DNA of 64,000 bases from Adiantum capillus-veneris. Taxonomy: Eukaryota; Streptophyta; Polypodiopsida; Polypodiales; Pteridaceae. This document shows positions 1-11,215 of the stretch, piece by piece. Position numbers and translations under genes: made by a program. Positions within the stretch are counted from its first letter, which is position 1. Each line of letters starts with the position of its first letter. The DNA is taken from positions 53,790,768 to 53,854,767 of the forward strand of contig CM043944.1 of assembly GCA_014529385.2 (NCBI GenBank). The letters are read 5' to 3'. Under the pieces are notes generated by a model. It saw nothing but the letters and a program-made list of their open reading frames with translations, ran no database searches and was not told the origin of the DNA.

Positions 1-5
1 ACAAG

Positions 6-1514
6 ATGCGAATTGAATATCTTGATAAATTCAAAGACAGTACTGAAGCCATTCTCAAACGCACAGTTCTAGAGTTTGTTCCAGCATATGGATGCACCAT
101 AGCATTCGATGGATGGACTAACTGTCAGAAAAAACCTTTAATCAATGTAATGCTTATTAACCCTAGAGGGGCTATGTTCGTGGAAGCAATTGACAGCTCA
201 TTGAAAGAGAAGACTATCATCTACCTAGCAGGGGTGTATGAGCGTGCAATTGCAAAGGCAGATGGACCAAAGAATGTGACTGCTATTGTCACAGATAATG
301 CGGCCAACTACAAAGGAGAAGGAAGAGCTATTCAAGTCAAGTATCCGGAGATTTCTTGGATACCATGTGTAGCTCACACTTTAAATTTTCTTTTAAAAGA
401 TATTGGTAAAATGGCATGTGTGAAGCAAACTTTATTGGATGCAAATCATGTGGTGAAATTCATTAGAGAGCATCAATTTTCGTATGCTCTTTTTCAAACC
501 AAGTCACCAAATAAAGCTTTGCAAATATTTTGCGCGACAAGGTTTGCTATGGCATACTATGTTCTTGATGCTTTGCAAGAGTTGAAGCGTGCATTGATGG
601 AAACCTTAGCAGACAGAAGATGGGATGGATGGCTCAGCAAGTATCCAAGTTATCAGGAAGCAGTTGGTCGATGTGCGCAAATAGTAAACTCGCCAGTCTT
701 TTGGCGTAATGTAGAAAGAATAGTAACTGTTGTTGAAGATGATGAAACAGGAAACAGAAGGAAGACAGCAATTCAGAGTAGGAAGAAGATGGAGAAGGAG
801 AAGACACAGAGCTTGTGTACGAGATCTCTGTAGTCTATCTCTCTGTATTAGAATAATAGTGTATATACAAACTCAGAGCTACAAAGCTTATATGAAACCC
901 TAAGAGATAAGGTGTCCTTTCACACCAGATGTCCAAGGGGAAAAACCCAGTGGGAGAAAAGTGCCCCTGGTGAAGCGCGTATACACACTAGTAGTACTAC
1001 ATGTCTACAACTGTGTCAAAGCCATTTGTAGATCTTTTGAGATCATTTGACACAGATTCTTTTATTTTTGGTTCGGTCTACTGGTATATGTCAAAGGCTA
1101 TACGCAAGCTAAGAGAAAATGTCAGTTTTGGTGCAAAGGATGAAGGAGTCTGGTGGAGAGAAAGTGGAGTTGCAACACATTGGAGTTAGAGTTTTATCAG
1201 TAGCTGCATCAAGTGGAAGTTGTGAGTGAAACTGGTCAGCATTCGACTTTGTGCACACTAAAAAGCGAAACAGACTTCATACTAAACGGGCTGCTGATTT
1301 GGTGTATGTTTTTTGCAATATGAGACTTATTTATAAACCTCAAAACATTGCAACTAGAGCCGCTCAAAAGCAATATGGAGTCTTCCAAACGCATGAAGCT
1401 ATTTCTGCAGAAGTTGATGGTGATGATATGGAATGGGAGATAGTTTCAGAATGCTCAGATATGGACGAAGTAGATGATATGGTTGCAGTTTTTGAAGATG
1501 GAGATGATTTGTGA
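6..1514 (+). pseudogene. hAT-superfamily transposase (DUF659 plus C-terminal dimerisation domain), broken
   Basis: A cut-and-paste transposase remnant. Residues 1-240 from position 6 look like the DUF659/RNase H-like core of plant hAT proteins: an AFDGWTN motif near the start, VTDNAANYK, then WIPCVAHTLNFLLKDIG. At 731 the frame is interrupted by a solo LTR and resumes at 1015 in the same frame with PFVDLLRSFDTDS. Further on, a frameshift near 1160 separates the WW segment from the C-terminal dimerisation domain (LSVAASSGSCE, then NWSAFDFVHTKKRNR), which also contains a TGA at 1227-1229 where the family usually has Arg (CGA to TGA would explain it). An acidic tail ends at 1514. The BED zinc finger expected at the N terminus lies outside the window or is lost. 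Non-functional. Family assignment is from motif recognition; I saw no terminal inverted repeats. Confidence 0.82.
731..1009. repeat. Solo LTR inserted in the hAT transposase, with 5-bp TSD ACTGT
   Basis: A 279-bp block starts TGTTGAAGATG and ends CATGTCTACA, so it has the canonical TG...CA ends of an LTR. It is flanked by identical 5-bp direct repeats ACTGT at 726-730 and 1010-1014. Removing the block and one ACTGT joins the two halves of the transposase in frame. Length and ends suit a Ty1/copia LTR. There is no second copy in this window, so it is read as a solo LTR left by recombination between two LTRs. Confidence 0.85.
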
Positions 1515-1780
1515 GAGTACTATTGTAATACTTACTCAATAAGTTTTTGTATATGATGAAAGAAAGTGTTATCTCGTTGTCGTTCACATCAAAACCTCTC
1601 TCTTTCTCTCTCTCATACGCACATATTCACTCACACTCAAATATAAATTGTCGATAATATCTTGTCGAATAACATTACATAAAGTTGATGTAGGTTTGAA
1701 ATTACAACAAGGTTTTGGGAAATTACTCAATCGAAAAGAGTTTGATATAATTTTGAGATTACAAAAAGCTTCTGAGTGAC

Positions 1781-2542
1781 TTATGAGTTTGATAGATTTT
1801 CTATAAGTTCGTCTATGGTAAAATCTGTAATTCCTAGCTCAGGGGATGGTTGAGAAACATCTTTATGTGAAGTGGTAGTATCATCTGGCAAAGGTCCATA
1901 CAATGATTCATATCGTTGAAGCTTTGCTTGTGCATCACTTAACTCTATTTCAAGCTCAAGAATACGGCCACGAAGCATGTCCGGTGTTACTCCTTGGCTG
2001 GCAAGGTCTTGTCCTTGGCTGGCTAATTCAGTTAGTGTTTCTGACTCTTCAGGAAGTAAAACAATAGGACGCTTGCAAGGAGGCATTGGATTATTTGCAT
2101 TGCGTGCTGCCACCTTTTCTGCAATGCGTCCACGTCCAACGCCAGCGGTGTCTGGACGATCTGACCAATCCACTCTCTTCAGCAAAACATATCGAACATA
2201 GCATTGCTGGATAAAGTAGATTGCTACTTGGTTGTTGTTTGGTAGGCATCTCTCTTGTCGTATAAACCTTTGCAGCAATACATGTGCCAGTCCTTTATGT
2301 TGCAAATCAGAGAGCTTTAACGGAGCTGTATCTTTTGCATTGCCACTTATTTGAAATAGTTGATGGCGTACAAAGTGATTAGGGAAAAGCTTCTTGCACT
2401 CTTTAAGGGTTAATGGTTCGCCCTGCAGCTCAGATTCATCTTCTTCAATGTTGGCAATAGTAGAAAGATCTGCTTGTCCACATCTAACTTGTTCTTCTTT
2501 AAAAATTGCCTGAGCTTCAGCGTGGTTGAGTTCTTCTTCCAT
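1781..2542 (-). CDS. Hypothetical protein with C-terminal coiled coil, 253 codons
   Basis: I do not recognise this protein. The open frame is intact, starts MEEELNHAEAQ and has an acidic N-terminal 50 residues. A middle section includes LLKRVDWSDRP and a basic GRGRIAEKVAARN stretch. Residues about 165-215 are rich in Leu, Glu and Gln with heptad-like spacing (probable coiled coil), followed by a short acidic tail. On the minus strand the ATG is preceded directly by a splice-acceptor-like CCTGATATGCAG followed by AT, so it may be the first coding part of an exon. It lies 166 bp downstream of the kinase-like pseudogene on the same strand, and that sequence's first ATG has the same CAG-AT-ATG arrangement, so the two could be parts of one locus. 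It could also be a TE-associated gene. Function unknown. Confidence 0.45.
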   Translation of the reverse strand: MEEELNHAEAQAIFKEEQVRCGQADLSTIANIEEDESELQGEPLTLKECKKLFPNHFVRHQLFQISGNAKDTAPLKLSDLQHKGLAHVLLQRFIRQERCLPNNNQVAIYFIQQCYVRYVLLKRVDWSDRPDTAGVGRGRIAEKVAARNANNPMPPCKRPIVLLPEESETLTELASQGQDLASQGVTPDMLRGRILELEIELSDAQAKLQRYESLYGPLPDDTTTSHKDVSQPSPELGITDFTIDELIENLSNS

Positions 2543-2708
2543 ATCTGCATATCAGGTGAACGTGTCATTACTTTTAAATACCCATTCAATTAATTTGACA
2601 TTGGACAGTATATCGAATGACAAACATAGATATTTTGTTCAATTAAACATACAATTAAATCTGACACCAAAAGTAAAACAATGATGAAATCATGAGACTG
2701 TGTTTTCA

Positions 2709-4120
2709 TTAATCATCTGGTCGTAAGCCAGATGTCATTACAATGTTGTAACCCACTCTATGGGCACCATTTAAACATAAGGAGAGATCAAAAGCATTAG
2801 GCCGGGTTTTGGGGTTTTGGCGCTTGCCGGTTTCAAGATGAGCAAGTACATTACTCAAAAAATGTCTTTTGCTTTGTTCTTGGGGCTCTGGTAAGCACTT
2901 CAAAATGCGTTTACATGTATGACACATGGAATAAATATCCATAGCTTTGGTCCAGGAGGGAGGATTACTAGATATACATTCGGGGGCTGCCCATGGATAA
3001 TCTCTCTCATATTGTTTTCTAGTTTCTATCTGCATATCGCATAGAGGAGGAAAACCGGCTGTCATATTTGTTTTGGTGCATGAACCCCAATCCACAATGC
3101 CGGCACCGAAACACCTTTTTCGCCAAAATGCAGCATCATATTCCGAGAGTGTAGATCATTGTGGAGGTAGTTATGCGTATGTATATACTTCAGAGTTTGG
3201 AGAAGAGCATTGATGATCTGCAAAATATTCTCCTGGAATAGCTCTACTGTTCCTGCAGTGAGTACATAATCACGAATGACAGGCTGGCTGCCGTCTGCAA
3301 TGCATTCTTTGATCCATTGCTCCACATGGCCGCCATTCCAAAATCATGAAATGAGCATTGGTCGCTCCACGTGGCGCACCATGGCAAGAGGGTAGATAAT
3401 ACCTTGATGTGAAATATCCAAAATTGTTGCTTTGTCTTTGACCTGTTGCTCCATGGTGGGCCCATGTAAGTGTACTTTGAACACTTTTGCAGCATACACT
3501 TGATCTTTGAAAGTGGGATGTGTGACACCCACAAGCTTCACATGTGCCCATCTTCCCTCTCCCAACTGTGGAGCTTGGATATTGAAGACGGCTGTGTCGG
3601 GTAAAAGGTGTAAAATAGGTGGTAGCTGAGAGAGGTCTAATGTAGCAACGGATGACGTTGCAGGCTCTGTTCTAAGAATGATTTATGGTTCAACAGCAGC
3701 TTCAGAAGAGCTGGCTTCCACTCTTGCACTCTTTGCTGCTCTTTCTAACTTTTCCTTGCTCTTGAACTCCGTGTAAAGCTGTTGCACAAGATGTATGCGC
3801 TCAGCTATGTTTGGCAAGGAAGTAATTGTAGGATTTTTCAGTTCTTGAAAGATTTTCATGATCTGTCCAATGGTTTGTTTGACCATGTTTACTAAAGCAC
3901 CTGATGTCAGGAGGGCTATGTCAAAAATAGCTGGTGCAAACTCTACCTGGAGCTGCTCAAACACAGACTTGGTTAGAGTCTCTGTAAGCTGATAAAAATG
4001 CTCCGGAGCGACAGGGTTTAAACAACGCCTAATCTCTGCCTCTGACGTGTAATGGAAGTGTCTCACAATCACTTCAGAGACGAACTTTCGTTGATGTTTC
4101 GCTAGCTTCGTGTCTGCCAT
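2709..4120 (-). pseudogene. Protein-kinase-like gene with N-terminal helical region, disrupted
   Basis: One reading frame can be followed from the ATG at 4120 to about 3100, interrupted by TAA at 3683-3685 and TGA at 3344-3346, then shifts frame near 3100 and runs to a stop at 2709. The first ~145 residues are predicted helical and unfamiliar. The rest has the kinase landmarks in order: a glycine-loop-like LGEGRWAHVKLV, the ATP-lysine region YAAKVF, the catalytic loop HNDLHSRNMML (Asp and Asn kept, non-RD), DWG in place of DFG, APEC in place of APE, and DIYSM. The catalytic residues survive, so the ancestor was probably active; the subfamily is unclear. On the minus strand the start is preceded by a splice-acceptor-like TTTGTCATACAG then AT. 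The two stops and frameshift suggest a pseudogene, though undetected introns or sequence errors are possible. Confidence 0.6.
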
Positions 4121-4307
4121 ATCTGTATGACAAAATTATAAATTAAGAATCTTACGAAAAGATTGTACACCATAGTAACATAGTTATTATATAATGAGTG
4201 TTAACCCTATATATATTAAATGATGATTCAAATTTATTAAATAATATTAAATTATTACAAATTAAAGAGAAAATCTTATGATTACAAACCACATTGAAAA
4301 TTAAATT

Positions 4308-4311
<4 letters not shown>

Positions 4312-4346
<35 letters not shown>
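4312..4346. repeat. (GA)n microsatellite
   Basis: An uninterrupted GA dinucleotide run of about 17 units upstream of the kinase-like pseudogene. Reading frames through it are low-complexity artefacts. Confidence 0.95.
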
Positions 4347-4350
<4 letters not shown>

Positions 4351-4551
4351 GGCCAGGAGTGTGAGATGCTCTCAGCACAAGAACTGGACCCTGCTATGTG
4401 CAAAAGTGTGAGATGATGAAAGAAATTACATCTAAAGGGTTGGAAAATCGTACATGTGAACAGCTCAGCTAGTGTGAGATATTCTCAGCATAAGTCCTGG
4501 ATGCTGTTGTAAAATAGATTGATAGTTTTTATCAATCTAATCCCTGATAAA

Positions 4552-5135
4552 GTGTGTGGAACTCACAACACAACTATCAGCGGATAAATTAACAATTGCA
4601 GATGTAAGTTACCTATCGTATGTGTTTACGTCCAAAACAACACCAAGTCATTTAATGATGAAAAATGATGTTCTTTTGGAATATGAAACACACGAGTAAC
4701 CAGTATGTCACATTAAGATGAAGAGGGCATGAAAATATGCATCTCTTTACTCTTAATATAACGAGTGGTAACGCTTGTGTTTCTATGTAACACATATGAC
4801 AGAAAAACTTAATCTAAAATTGTAAATTTTATAAGCTATTTCTAATGGAGTGTGCGGAATGCACAACACAACCATCAGCAAACAGCTCAACAATCTCAAA
4901 TGTAAATCAATTGTTGTATATATCTACGTTCAGAGTAACACCAAGTCATCTCTGCTGATGAACAATGATGTTACTACAGAAATAAAAGCACAAAAATAAC
5001 GAAAGTTGCATTAAGATGAAGAGGGCATAAAGTATGCATCTCTACACTCTTAAAATGACGAACGTTAATCTTTGTGCTTCTATGTAGAATAATCAATAAT
5101 GATTTACTTTAAGATTGTAAATTTTATAGGCCACT
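4552..5135. repeat. Two diverged tandem copies of a ~298-bp unit
   Basis: The segment from about 4552 (GTGTGTGGAACTCACAACAC) is repeated from about 4850 (GTGTGCGGAATGCACAACAC). Shared landmarks in order are ACACCAAGTCAT, AATGATGTT, ATTAAGATGAAGAGGGCAT, ATGCATCTCT, TTCTATGTA and TGTAAATTTTATA. The copies differ by many substitutions and small indels, so the duplication is old. No coding potential seen. Confidence 0.8.
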
Positions 5136-5420
5136 CTGAAGTGAGAGGTGTAGCATCATGCCTACTACACTCCACGAGTCGACCTCTAATCCTAACTCAT
5201 CTCTATGGTGAGAGATATACTACTACACCATACGAGTGAGAATCTAAATTTACCCTAAGCCTTCCCTGGAGTGAGTTATATAACTACACACCACGGGAAA
5301 GGAAACTATATTCTACACACCTCTAGAGTGAGCCATATGGCTACACACCACGAAGTGGCCTACGACCTGCAAGCCAACTTTGTGGTGAGAGCCGAAACTA
5401 CTGCACCACACAAGTCTGGC
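5136..5420. repeat. Degenerate minisatellite, five units of 57-65 bp
   Basis: Units begin at about 5136, 5201, 5264, 5321 and 5378, each with a GGTGAG/AGTGAG box, then a TATA-like section, CTACACACCACG or a close variant, and a short variable tail. Spacings are 65, 63, 57 and 57 bp. It directly follows the 298-bp tandem pair. The short reading frame through it is not credible as a gene. Confidence 0.75.
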
Positions 5421-6290
5421 ACAACAAAAAAAAAAAAGTTAGTACTTACTGAAAATTTAAAAAATTTACCTGAAAACCGCTGTAAACCGAAGATGCTGTC
5501 GCTATCTGTCAAACTCTCAAAAGCTCCAAGCTCTCCAAACTCCAAAAAAGTCCACAATGCTTTTCGATCGAATACGGCGACGATTGTATATATATACAGT
5601 TTTTCGATCGAAATAGTTTGCGATCGAAAACGGTTTTATACGACTGTTCGGTAATTATTCGAAAATACGATATATATATTGACGTTTTATACGTATAATT
5701 TTTGTTATACGGACATATAAATGCAACACAGATCATTTATGCATGGAATTCCATATACAATCATCACAAACACTACCCATGTCCACATCCTAGCTCTCAT
5801 ACAACAATTATGGCATACAAAGCACAAGCCGGAGAGTGAATTTTGAACTCATTTCATCAATCAAAACCCAATGCTATATTTTTATCCAACAAAAACTCCA
5901 TCATTAGTGCAAGGGTAAAAATTTATTTGTCAATCCAAGCACTATAATTGCATAATGTTTAAGGGTTTAGTGCAATCCATTCAAAAGAATTCATTTTAAT
6001 TGACAGTGGATGCACAAAGTTTATAATCCCATGCTCTCATGTAGCAAGTAGTCCATACATAGCAAAATAGAGAGAAAGATTATGACAAAGTGAATCCAAA
6101 ACTCTCTTGAGGCAATCATAACATGAGTTGGTCCCCTTGGCCAATGAATTTTTACCCCCACAAGGCAAAGCTGAGACTCTCTTTTTTTTCTTTTTTGGGA
6201 TTTTTTGAACTGTAGGAGCTCGCGAAAAAGATGAGGCATGGGAATACCTCCTATATATATATAATTTTTAAGAAATACATGTTTCATGTC
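5421..6290. other. AT-rich stretch without gene; CGATCGAA cluster
   Basis: No gene seen. It starts with an A-run (about 5427-5438). Between 5560 and 5700 it has three copies of CGATCGAA with TTTTCG and ATACG motifs and short (TA)n runs, which is unusually CpG-rich for this AT-rich surrounding. The remainder is unremarkable. Confidence 0.6.
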
Positions 6291-6474
6291 TGCTTTGCTC
6301 GCGTGGGCTGCGGCGAGTTAGGGGAGTGATAGGGAAGGGGAGGGAGGGAGCATGGGTGTAGGTGTGTGTATAGTGTGACGCCAAAACTGGCCAGGGGCAT
6401 GTCTGTGTGTGTTGTGATCCAAGCGGTGAGCTGAGCCGAGTCGAGACCAGGGGCTGAGAGAGAAACGATCACCT

Positions 6475-6475
6475 T

Positions 6476-6524
<49 letters not shown>
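6475..6524. repeat. Compound (TG)n(AG)n microsatellite
   Basis: About 13 TG units run directly into about 12 AG units. Confidence 0.95.
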
Positions 6525-8362
6525 GTATCACTTACCGCCGAGCATCAGTGGATGGGTGGTGTGGAGGTTATGGCATGTTGAAGGCATAGACAAAAATGGC
6601 TCAGTGGGCTACAATAGAACTCGGCAGGGACCAAAATGTGGCAAATTGTTGACTGCAGGGGGTGCCTGCAAGTGGGCAAGAGAGAGGTAAATGGTGTGCA
6701 CGGTCCGAGGTCAGCAGGCGGGCGGTAGCAAAGCGTGCCAATTTGCCAAAGCAGCAGGGCAAGTGCCAAGTGGGCCAGGGTGTGTGACACTGGCTATCGG
6801 GCGGACTTGCTGTCATGCCATTTTAAGCCGATTGCGTGTGTGTGCTCAATCTGTTGATAGCAGGAAGAGCAAAGCCACGACAAAAAGTTGAAATTACCTT
6901 GCCAAAGCGGGTGCAGTGCAAGTGGCCTGAAGCAAGTGGTGGGGTTGGTGAGCACTGATGCGTGTATGTGTGTGGGAGTCGCCAGTGTATTTTAACTGCT
7001 GAAATCTGGACTTTTTTTAATTTATTTTTTGGACTCTTGACGAGTGTGGAGCCATGGCCAGGACTCAGGAGGTAAGCCGCATACGAGAAAGTGCATGTGA
7101 AAGCTCTGTTTTTGGCCAGTCCTGGGCTCCTAGTAGTGAGTTTTTAAAAAAAGGCTCTTGAGTCACAGGCCATGCTCCAATCAATTGGGGCAGGTATATG
7201 AGTTGTATGGCTCTCAACAGGTGTGATTCATCAATGATAATCTATTGGAATCAAGCAAATGATACAAGCGTGAGAGTTTGAAACGTCTTTTCTTGGGGAT
7301 GTTCCCATGAGCAACGGTGTCCAAAGTGCATGACGCACGAGTATGGACAGTGAGAGCAAGATCAATGCACATGTCCGATTCAAAATGAAGTATGCTCATA
7401 AAAAAACCCTTCTTAGCTATCTCGAACTTAAAAAATTTAGTGAACTTCAAAAAAGTTACGTCGTTTGATGGTGGATACAAATCAATTTAAACAAGCAGGC
7501 AACTTGAATTCCACGTGCATCGTGTAATGAAACAAGACAAAGAAATTATATTCTTCCAAATCTCATCAAAAAATTAAAATTTTTCATCCATTTGTACACA
7601 CTATTAATCCATTTGTGACTGTTTTGTTTCCAATTGGAAATCATTTGGCCCTACCTTTCGTATTAGAAAAAATTCATGCTCAAAACTAGTTTTGTATCAT
7701 GCTCAAAACTTGCTTGGAAAACATTGATTCATGCATAGAAGATGAGCAATCAAATCTTCTTTGGCCCATCCAAATCCAATTTTCAATCATTACAAAAATA
7801 ATTGCTCATATGCCATAGCTCTAATCCTCCAAACCCTTTTAGGTTTGTCATTTTGGTTTGCATGGCATACATATTCGATTACATCAATACATAGGCACAC
7901 ATTCAATAAAATTCCATTCAATTTGGCTTCAATGCAATGGTAGTGCATTAAATCATCCTCAATTGTGTGCAATTGAGTCATCTCAAATCAATAAATCATA
8001 CATGTACCAAAATTTAGGTCTTAATCATCACAATTGGCAACCAAGGCCAATCATTCATCTTCAATTTGGACATCACTAGATGCCATTGAGTAGGCATACA
8101 CACCCAAATTTAGACCGAAATTATATGCAAACATTACATCAATTTCCTCATTGCAATGCTAAAATTTCACACTTGACCAAGCATAATTGAATGCATGCAT
8201 GCTCAATTTCTAAAAAATTAACACTATTTTAACCCAATCAAGCAATGCACACACTCAAAAATTAAGCACAAAAGTTCAAATTTGGCTCAATTGGCAATGA
8301 ATTTAAGCTTAAACCTAATGATTTCACACACTTTTCATGAACATTACACAATCAAAAATCAT
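6525..8362. other. No gene seen; left flank of the LARD insertion
   Basis: The first kilobase is G-rich and of mixed composition without a convincing ORF. From about 7500 it becomes AT-rich with recurrent CACACACTCAAA and CAATTTGG-type phrases. The same style resumes at 15671 on the other side of the LTR element, which suggests that the two flanks were once continuous, perhaps as the interior of an older minus-strand LTR element whose primer site is at 16630-16650. Confidence 0.5.
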
Positions 8363-8367
8363 TTGGG

Positions 8368-8849
8368 TGCTACAACCGGAAGCCTGGCTGCCATGCAAAA
8401 TACTCGAAAATTGCACATAGCAAGACATAAACCGACTAATCGACATTCCTGGCAACCACATAGACACATAATCACGAGATACACGAACAGAGGGAGACAG
8501 AGTGCGAGAGAGAGCAATAGGGCTCACGCAGGCGCACCCCCTAGAATGGAGTACTACGCAGGCACTGCGAGAGAGAAGAGAGGAGCGGAGAGAGGAAGAC
8601 ACAAGCACTGGGTGCAATCTCCCCCCGTGCAAGAGTGACCATTTCCCTCTTGCACGTATTTCATTTATAGATTTCTTGAATGGTCAAATTGAGTACAAAC
8701 TGGCCGGCCGGTCATAAATGGCCAAAGCTCATAAAGAGCACTTGAATAATAAAATATACAATATATATTTCCATTCGCATAGGCCTAGCTCGGTCTAGTC
8801 TTTTCCACCTGTCAATTGCAATAAATCATAAAATATCATTTCTATAACA
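8368..8849 (-). repeat. LARD 3' LTR
   Basis: Left 482-bp copy: begins TGCTACAACCGG and ends TTTCTATAACA on the plus strand. It ends next to the interior sequence TACCTCTCCG, whose minus-strand reading is purine-rich and is a weak candidate polypurine tract. Confidence 0.88.
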
Positions 8850-9269
8850 TACCTCTCCGTTGGAAAGCAACTGTCCTCAAAAATTTGCAAACAATACTTG
8901 TCAAAAACAGTGATTAGTATGTTGTGTCAAAAACATCACATAATAAAAGAAAAATTTATGAAACTAAACAATCATTAGCTTATGCCTACCGTCATCCACA
9001 TACTACCTATTCTAGTGTCCCATACCACTAGAATAAGCAGTATATTTCATACCCTGATGAATCAGGATATCATTGGTCACACTCATCATTAATCTCATAA
9101 TGTCAAGTCTCATCACATAAACACTGCCATAATAATCACTAGATACCAAATCCCAATCCAATTCCAATTCCACAATATAAATCCGAATCCAAATCACTTT
9201 CATTATGTACCCAGGTAACAAAATCATACCAGTTACAGTGGTGGTCAGCCACTGCAGCATGATTTTGTG

Positions 9270-9475
9270 ATCAGTGTTGCCTCATCCGGCGAGTCTACAC
9301 CAATAAAGTGTGCTGCCTAAATCAGCGAATCTGCACTAATGCTGCCTAAATCGGCGAATCTGCATTTGGTATTGTTTAAAAATCATGAATGTGTAATTTG
9401 CAATGTGCTGCCTAAATCGGTGAATCTGCACCAAGATGAGTATCTGCACATTGCCTAAATCGGCGAATCTGTGTG
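9270..9475. repeat. Clustered ~24-bp motif in the LARD interior
   Basis: The phrase GCCTAAATCGGCGAATCTGC, or a near match, occurs about five times at irregular spacing, separated by unrelated short sequence. It is a degenerate interspersed repeat of unknown role. Confidence 0.7.
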
Positions 9476-10825
9476 TCTGTGACCAATGGACTAGGCTAGA
9501 CATAAAAATATTAACTTTCTGTGTGACACCACTTTGGAGTATATCAAAGTACTTACAAATTGTTGTTGATTATCCCATAGTACCTTAGCTCGCATGAGTA
9601 GTTGCATAGTTTATAAAAAAATCATCCCAATGAAAAAAATCCTTTCAATATAATTATAAGTGATGACCTTAGCAGTGTTTTAGTATTCAGTGTAGAACAC
9701 AATGCAGAGAAATGAAATATGAAAAGAGGAATGACGTATTTGATGTACATTCCACAAGGGTATATTGTATTTGAAAGTATATACCATTGTTGGCATATGG
9801 GGAGAGGTACAAGTGCTGCAACTAGCAAACTTAGACCAAACTATAGCTAACAGATCCAAAATGTGGTAGTGTGGGGTTAATAATTAGTCATGAACTTGCA
9901 ATTACAACTACAGAAGGGATTAGTATACAATTGAAACAAATGTGAGACAATTGAGCGGAAAGAAAATGTTTGCAGTTCTAATTAAATAGCATAGATCAAC
10001 TAGTGTCACTAACCAAAAAAATAAAAGAGAAAAGTGTGAGTTGTTTCTTTAGAGTCCTAATTTTGTTTGGCCGCTCGTACGTGCATGTTTCAAATTCATC
10101 TACTCTAAATGTATGCATCACGATAGACCAAATAGTACTATATTTTGGGTCTAATTATCCTACTCTATTTATTTATTTATTAATATGTTTTATGTCCTCG
10201 ACAATCTAATTCAAGGATTCCTCCACACCAAAGAACTATGACATAATATACATTGAATTTGGTTCTAAAAAAGCTTTTGTTCTGGTCTTGATTAGCCTAG
10301 AGACATCTACTGAGATAAGAAGGGGTTTGTATGTGCATTTGCAAAATGCTTCAACATGTAATGTTAGAAGAGATTTATTGCCCGCTTGCATCATCCTATT
10401 GTCCTAAATATGTATGTACCATCCAAATTAAGCACTACAAAAATATCAAACAAACGTGTAGAGAGAAATTTGAACATTGGATTGGTAAAGGGTCTGAGTG
10501 GCTGAGAGATTACAAATTAATTCATTGGTGGCTGAGAAGATTGCCCCCGGTGTCGATGATAGCCCTTGCATCACCCGTGTTCAGGTTTATGTCAAAGATT
10601 TGCGGTGGAATGTCGAGTAGCATGTGGAATGTGGAATGTGGACGCCAATGAGATTGACATAGTAAAATAGTGATAAAAATCAGTGTCCTCACGGTCAATG
10701 CCCAAGGACACCCGGCAAAGGGCATCGTGCAAGAAAGTATTGCATTGGTTGCCTAAGAGCCTTGTCGATGTCCAATGCTTCCATGACATCGAGTAGCAAC
10801 CAAGGGGGAATGGAGGAGAGGACGG

Positions 10826-11215
10826 AAAGAGAGAGAAGAAATGAAATGAAATGTTATATTAACAGTTGTCAAAAGGCTGAAAGCGCATATGAGGCCAACC
10901 TAATACAATCCGTGTGAATGTGATCCAATGCCTGGGTACAAAGTAAAAATGAAGTAATGTGAAAGATTGGAAAGACTAAAACGTTGTTCGAGAAATCATG
11001 GCACGGGTCACCGAAGAGCTTCCTCAATGTTTTCCGTTGTAAGGAGTCGCAGTGGGAGAGGGAAGAGCGAGAACAAAATGAAATGAAATGTTATATCACC
11101 CATCTTGCAAAGGGCTATGGGACCAAGCTGATACATTCCTCATGAATCTAATACAATGTTTGGGTGTAAAATTAAAATGAAGTATAGTGAAGCACTAAAA
11201 AAAAAAACTAAAAAG
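10826..11215. repeat. Diverged ~235-bp tandem duplication in the LARD interior
   Basis: AAATGAAATGAAATGTTATAT occurs near 10839 and again near 11076. Both are followed by related sequence containing AAAGGCT or AAGGGCT, AATACAAT, TGGGT(A/G)(C/T)AAA and AAAATGAAGTA. Indels are frequent. Not coding. Confidence 0.6.

Noticed and set aside
1781-4120. Ordinary plant receptor-like kinase
   Set aside because: No signal peptide, ectodomain or transmembrane segment, and the loop and DWG motifs are atypical.
9270-9475. CRISPR-like array
   Set aside because: Motif copies are irregularly spaced and diverged, and the context is a plant LTR element.
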